From UBA5342 sp965662645 (GTDB lineage Bacteria; Bacteroidota; Bacteroidia; Bacteroidales; UBA5342): 8,445 nt of DNA. The position numbers and the translations under genes are program-made. The DNA lies in the NCBI GenBank assembly GCA_965662645.1, contig CBFIII010000101.1, forward strand, positions 1 through 8,445, written 5' to 3'. A model generated the notes under the pieces. That model did not search any database, was not told where the DNA came from, and saw only the letters and a list, made by a program, of their open reading frames with translations. Below are positions 6,061-8,445 of the stretch, piece by piece (position 1 is the stretch's first letter; every line of letters begins with the position of its first letter).

Positions 6061-7016
6061 TGATTAAACAATAATTTCTCCATTCTAAAGATAGGAGTTT
6101 CAAAATTATATCTCTTTCTCGGTCTGTTATTAATTTTAGTTTCTATCTCTTTAATATACTCATCTGTTAGTATTGAAAAGTCTGATTTTTTAGGAATGTA
6201 TTGCCTTACTAATCCATTAAGATTTTCATTTGCACCTCTTTCCCAGGAGTGATATGCGTGTGCGAAATAATAGTCAATAGCAAACTCTTCAGATACTTTT
6301 TCGTGTGCAGCAAACTCCTTTCCATTATCAGAAGTTATAGTATGTATATATGGTCTCCAGTCTTCTAAAAGTTCATTAATAACATTAGAGATAATGTGTG
6401 CTTCTTTTGATTCTGCTTTTTTCATTTTAAGTACACCAGAAGCTCTGTCATTAATTGTAACAATCGCTTGTTTATGATTTTTCCCAATAATCAAATCGAC
6501 TTCTAAATCTCCAAATCGATTTTTTTGATCAACGATTTCTGGACGTTGATCTATGCTTATTCTATTCTTAATAATACCTCTTGAATCCTTGCTGGCTCCT
6601 CGTTTGCGATAAGATCGTCCCTGCCTTCGAAGATGTGTATATAATGTTCCTTTCTGCCTTTTATTATCCCAGATATGTTGATAAATTCTTTCAATTGATA
6701 CATGTGCTTTATTCTGTTTTTTTAACGTTCCAACAACTTGTTCAGGACTATAATCTTCACAAAGCAAAGTCTCGACATCTTGTCTTATTTGTTCCGTAAA
6801 ACGAATATTTTGGGGTTTGTTCTTCTTCCTTTGTATGTATTTTTTATGAGCTAAATCGTGCTTATATTCACCACTTCGCCCATCTTTATTTCTCGCTATT
6901 TCTCTACCCACAACAGACTTGCTTTTTCCTATAGCTTTAGCAATTTCAGTTTTAGTATAGTTCTCTTTTATCATGCAAGATATTGTGTATCTTTGCTCAT
7001 AGGTTATATGCTTCAT
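6039..7016 (-). CDS. IS30-family DDE transposase
   Basis: A 325-residue transposase, full length for the family. Residues about 1-45 form an IS30-type helix-turn-helix (ITYEQRYTISCMIKENYTKTEIAKAIGKSKSVVGREIARN is spread over 4-43), followed by a second DNA-binding region with EDYSPEQVVGTL (87-98) and SIERIYQHIW (107-116). The catalytic core has Asp174 in LEVDLIIG, Asp230 in TSDNGKEF and Glu264 in GANENLNGLVRQYIPK, giving the DD(33)E spacing of IS30. NNRPRKRYNFETPIF (296-310) is the conserved tail. No frameshift or missing residue is seen. The ATG at 7016 gives the family's usual N-terminus. It reads against the interrupted peptidase gene. Reading frames on the plus strand inside it are shadows. 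Confidence 0.95.
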   Translation of the reverse strand: MKHITYEQRYTISCMIKENYTKTEIAKAIGKSKSVVGREIARNKDGRSGEYKHDLAHKKYIQRKKNKPQNIRFTEQIRQDVETLLCEDYSPEQVVGTLKKQNKAHVSIERIYQHIWDNKRQKGTLYTHLRRQGRSYRKRGASKDSRGIIKNRISIDQRPEIVDQKNRFGDLEVDLIIGKNHKQAIVTINDRASGVLKMKKAESKEAHIISNVINELLEDWRPYIHTITSDNGKEFAAHEKVSEEFAIDYYFAHAYHSWERGANENLNGLVRQYIPKKSDFSILTDEYIKEIETKINNRPRKRYNFETPIFRMEKLLFNHKVALAT

Positions 7017-7129
7017 ATTACATCTTTTTGGACGGAGGGTAATGTAAGAAATATATCCATTCGGAAGAACAAGAGGGGAATTATTTTCTCTCTTTCTTCT
7101 GAAAAAATATATTATTTTATTCCGTCAAT

Positions 7130-7158
7130 AAAAGTTGCATTTACTACTTGAATTTAAG
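7130..7158 (-). repeat. IS30 element inverted repeat, end proximal to transposase start
   Basis: Read on the minus strand it starts CTTAAATTCAAGTAG and continues TAAATGCAACTTTT, matching the other IS end at about 22 of 29 positions. The 113 bases between it and the transposase start (7017-7129) are AT-rich and should hold the transposase promoter; no single clear element can be picked. Confidence 0.8.
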
Positions 7159-7161
7159 CAG
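7159..7161 (+). repeat. 3-bp target site duplication, right copy (CAG)
   Basis: The second copy of the CAG at 6029-6031, directly outside the IS end. The peptidase frame resumes at 7162 as the last two bases of a GAT codon whose G comes from the duplication. Confidence 0.75.
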
Positions 7162-7850
7162 ATTATTTGAGTCGTCTTTCAAATGACCGCTACGAATTTA
7201 TTCAATTAGCTTGTCATTCATCATATCAGCATCATGCGATGTCAGGCGGGAGTATTTATGCAAACGAAATATTTAATAACGGGTCAGAAGCTATTGGTTA
7301 TAATCTTTTTTGTTGTAGTGGTTGTCGTTGGACATCTGTGAGTTCAACATCAACAAGAGGATTTTTAGGTGGTGCATATATTTATAATAGCAATAATTCA
7401 GGTTTAGTAGTTGTTGGTAGTACAAAAACAGGTTCCATGTTGGATTTTGACCAATTTTATGAGCCTTTGGGAGACGGAGATAGTTTTGGAGAGGCTCTCG
7501 TTGAGTGGTGGATTGATGCTTGTGGAACAAGCCATTCAAGTACAGAGGTATATTGGCATTATGGTATGTCTATCATTGGTGACCCAATGGTGAATTTCTA
7601 TCACTGCATGAATGATAGGTGTGATAGTCAGATTACATTAAGTACTTTCGATAATTCAAACTCATCTCCTGTTAGATATTTCTTGGCAAAGGATAATATT
7701 ACAATAAACCCAAGTTCGACTTATGTAATACCATCAGGAAAACATGTGATTTTTAATGCTCCAAATGTTGATATTATAAAAAACTTTGAGTGTGAATTAG
7801 GTGGTACGTTTGAGATTGTAAATGAAGGATGTGAATCAAATTGTCCGTAA
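7162..7850 (+). pseudogene. C25 (gingipain-like) peptidase gene, 3' part, broken by IS30 element
   Basis: Residues 280-508 of the interrupted peptidase. A TTG at 7167 could be mistaken for a start, but the frame is simply the continuation of 5194-6031. The catalytic region is here: His298 in IQLACHSSYQHH is the likely catalytic histidine, and Cys331 (or Cys330) in YNLFCCSGCRW the likely nucleophile, 33 residues later as in C25 enzymes. SIIGDPMVNFY (417-427) matches the GDP motif that ends the C25 domain. The C-terminal 55 residues (ITINPSSTYVIPSG...FECELGGTFEIV) resemble the short beta repeat often called a 3-coathanger stack, found before sorting signals in Bacteroidota. No T9SS sorting domain follows; the protein ends GCESNCP. 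Without the signal peptide and first half, this fragment cannot be a working secreted enzyme. The stop lies 5 bases before repeat 4. Confidence 0.85.
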
Positions 7851-7855
7851 GTACT

Positions 7856-7922
7856 GGCTCTAACAATTAGCTTTCAATGTTGAGTTGCTTGCATACTCAA
7901 CACATTGAAGCTAGTGTTGAAC
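7856..7922 (+). repeat. attC-like hairpin repeat 4 (closes module 4)
   Basis: A compact 67-bp hairpin from GGCTCTAAC (7856-7864) to GTTGAAC (7916-7922), the latter a full match to the attC core consensus GTTRRRY. The stem has GTTGAGT (7879-7885) paired with ACTCAAC (7895-7901) around a 9-base loop, then CTTTCAAT with ATTGAAG, then AGC with GCT, with single-base bulges on one side, as in attC folding. The left end, extended to 7851, complements the start of module 4 (4544-4557) at 13 of 14 bases. This is the closest of the repeats to a classical attC in size and form. Confidence 0.65.
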
Positions 7923-7923
7923 A

Positions 7924-7939
7924 ATTATGCTAACATAAT
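7924..7939 (+). repeat. Small perfect hairpin after repeat 4
   Basis: ATTATG (7924-7929) and CATAAT (7934-7939) form a six-pair stem with the loop CTAA. It directly follows the attC-like core. No T-run follows, so it is not an obvious terminator. It may be part of the next module's 5' end. Confidence 0.35.
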
Positions 7940-8248
7940 CACGAACACCATAAAAATAAACCCTCGTGAGTAAACTCCCGCCACCAGTTAATCGTCTAAC
8001 CTTCAAGGATTTTTACTATAGTGGTTTCAATCGCTTTTTTGTGAGCTCCAATCGTTATTGAGATCGCGTATTTTTATCATTTTCGTCTTCATTTTAGGGG
8101 CATTTTGAAGACTATGGTGATCTTAATATCATACATTCTTATTTTTATGGTCAATACTGCGAGATAGAGTTACAGTCAGACAAACAAGGACATAACTCTC
8201 CCATTTAAAATATTTATATCTTTATATTTCAACACATTAAAGAACCAA
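7940..8248. other. Gene-free stretch, no recognised feature
   Basis: About 300 bases with no reading frame of note on either strand, no RNA gene and no strong hairpin. It starts after repeat 4 and ends at the stop of the minus-strand fragment. The sequence GAAC (7943-7946), followed by a stretch richer in C and G (CTCCCGCCACC near 7976), could be one end of the element carrying that fragment, but this is only a guess. Confidence 0.3.
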
Positions 8249-8445
8249 CTAAGCCACCACCAATGGCGGAGCTCTCTTGCGTGGGTACGATTTTATAACA
8301 ACTATTTCGCCACCACAATGTTTGCAATGCAGCAGTGATTTTTCGCCCCAGGCTGCTTTTAATATTTCAGCCCTTGTACGCTTTGCGATCTCTTCTATTT
8401 TTACGCCAAATTGTGCTCGTATGGTAGCAATATTCACTTTCTTTT
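8249..8445 (-). CDS. C-terminal fragment of a probable transposase (IS91-like?), partial at window edge
   Basis: The frame is open to the window edge on the minus strand, so at least 65 codons are the C-terminal end of a longer protein; the GTG at 8437 need not be the start. The visible part has a basic helix (IEEIAKRTRAEILKAAWG), then a Cys-x2-Cys knuckle in HCKHCGGEIVVIKSY and a proline-rich end (RKRAPPLVVA). The order of a hydrophobic helix, one zinc knuckle and a short tail recalls the C-terminus of IS91-family transposases, which would fit a mobile region. The family call is weak because the catalytic part lies outside the window. It reads opposite to the cassette genes. Confidence 0.4.
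   Translation of the reverse strand, partial: KKVNIATIRAQFGVKIEEIAKRTRAEILKAAWGEKSLLHCKHCGGEIVVIKSYPRKRAPPLVVA

Larger units (their letters stand above)
6032..7158 (-). mobile_element. IS30-family insertion sequence, complete
   Basis: A 1127-bp element with one transposase gene on the minus strand. The ends are imperfect inverted repeats of about 29 bp (6032-6060 and 7130-7158), agreeing at about 22 positions, with AATTCAAGT and AATGCAACTTT as the conserved blocks; the outermost two bases do not match. It is flanked by the direct repeat CAG. The size, the DDE transposase and the TTCAAG...TGCAAC ends fit IS30 members known from Bacteroidota, such as IS4351. It has inserted into the C25-like peptidase gene, opposite in orientation to it. 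Transposase and ends look intact, so it could still be mobile. Confidence 0.9.

Noticed and set aside
6581..7151. Plus-strand reading frames inside the IS30 element (6581-6799, 6858-7151)
   Set aside because: They are antisense to a clearly functional transposase and have no family resemblance.
7291..7593. Minus-strand frame 7291-7539 and plus-strand frame 7411-7593
   Set aside because: Both overlap the C25-like coding frame in other frames and show low-complexity or unrecognisable translations.
7167..7850. Independent gene starting at TTG 7167
   Set aside because: The frame is an exact continuation of the interrupted peptidase once the IS and one CAG are removed. It lacks a signal peptide and ribosome binding site of its own.

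Overview
The window is AT-rich and looks like accessory DNA of a member of the Bacteroidota, probably an environmental Cytophagales or Flavobacteriia-type organism. Three things support this. Two proteins end in type IX secretion (T9SS) type A sorting domains. One complete promoter element of the Bacteroidota type TAnnTTTG is visible. The protein families present (C25 gingipain-like peptidase, S74 tail-fibre domain fused to a T9SS signal, IS30 element with IS4351-like ends) are typical of that phylum. No housekeeping gene, tRNA or rRNA is present, so no species can be named.

The layout is a row of independent modules separated by long hairpin-forming repeats. Repeat 0 (1-77, cut by the window edge) is followed by module 1 (YhcG/DUF1016 PD-(D/E)XK nuclease, 141-1154) and repeat 1 (1160-1359). 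Module 2 follows (transglutaminase-like lipoprotein, 1398-2282, overlapping a single-span membrane protein, 2275-2865), then repeat 2 (2896-3031). Module 3 is one gene (S74 tail-fibre/T9SS fusion, 3171-4268), then a less regular repeat 3 (4314-4552). Module 4 is a two-gene operon (small T9SS cargo protein, 4592-5197, and a C25-like peptidase, 5194-7850), closed by repeat 4 (7856-7922). An IS30-family element (6032-7158, transposase on the minus strand) splits the peptidase gene. The last 0.5 kb holds about 330 bases without a recognised feature and the C-terminal end of a probable transposase on the minus strand (8249-8445).

The main observation is how the modules are bounded. The first bases of a module, reading from a GTT core, are repeated as their reverse complement at the left end of the hairpin repeat that closes the same module. 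This is near-perfect for modules 1, 2 and 4: 12/14, about 12/15 and 13/14 bases. It is what integron gene cassettes and their attC sites show. The window is therefore best read as part of an integron-like cassette array without an integrase in view (a CALIN-like stretch). The attC-like sites are unusually long (67-240 bp) and unlike one another, and two of the GTT cores do not strictly fit GTTRRRY, so the recombinase identity is inferred, not shown.

The cargo is mostly envelope or secreted proteins plus one nuclease: a lipoprotein, an inner-membrane protein, two T9SS cargo proteins and a secreted peptidase. The genes within modules 2 and 4 overlap by 8 and 4 bases and are probably translationally coupled. 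Removing the IS and one copy of its 3-bp target duplication restores an open 508-codon peptidase gene, so the insertion appears recent and the peptidase is presumably inactive in this strain.
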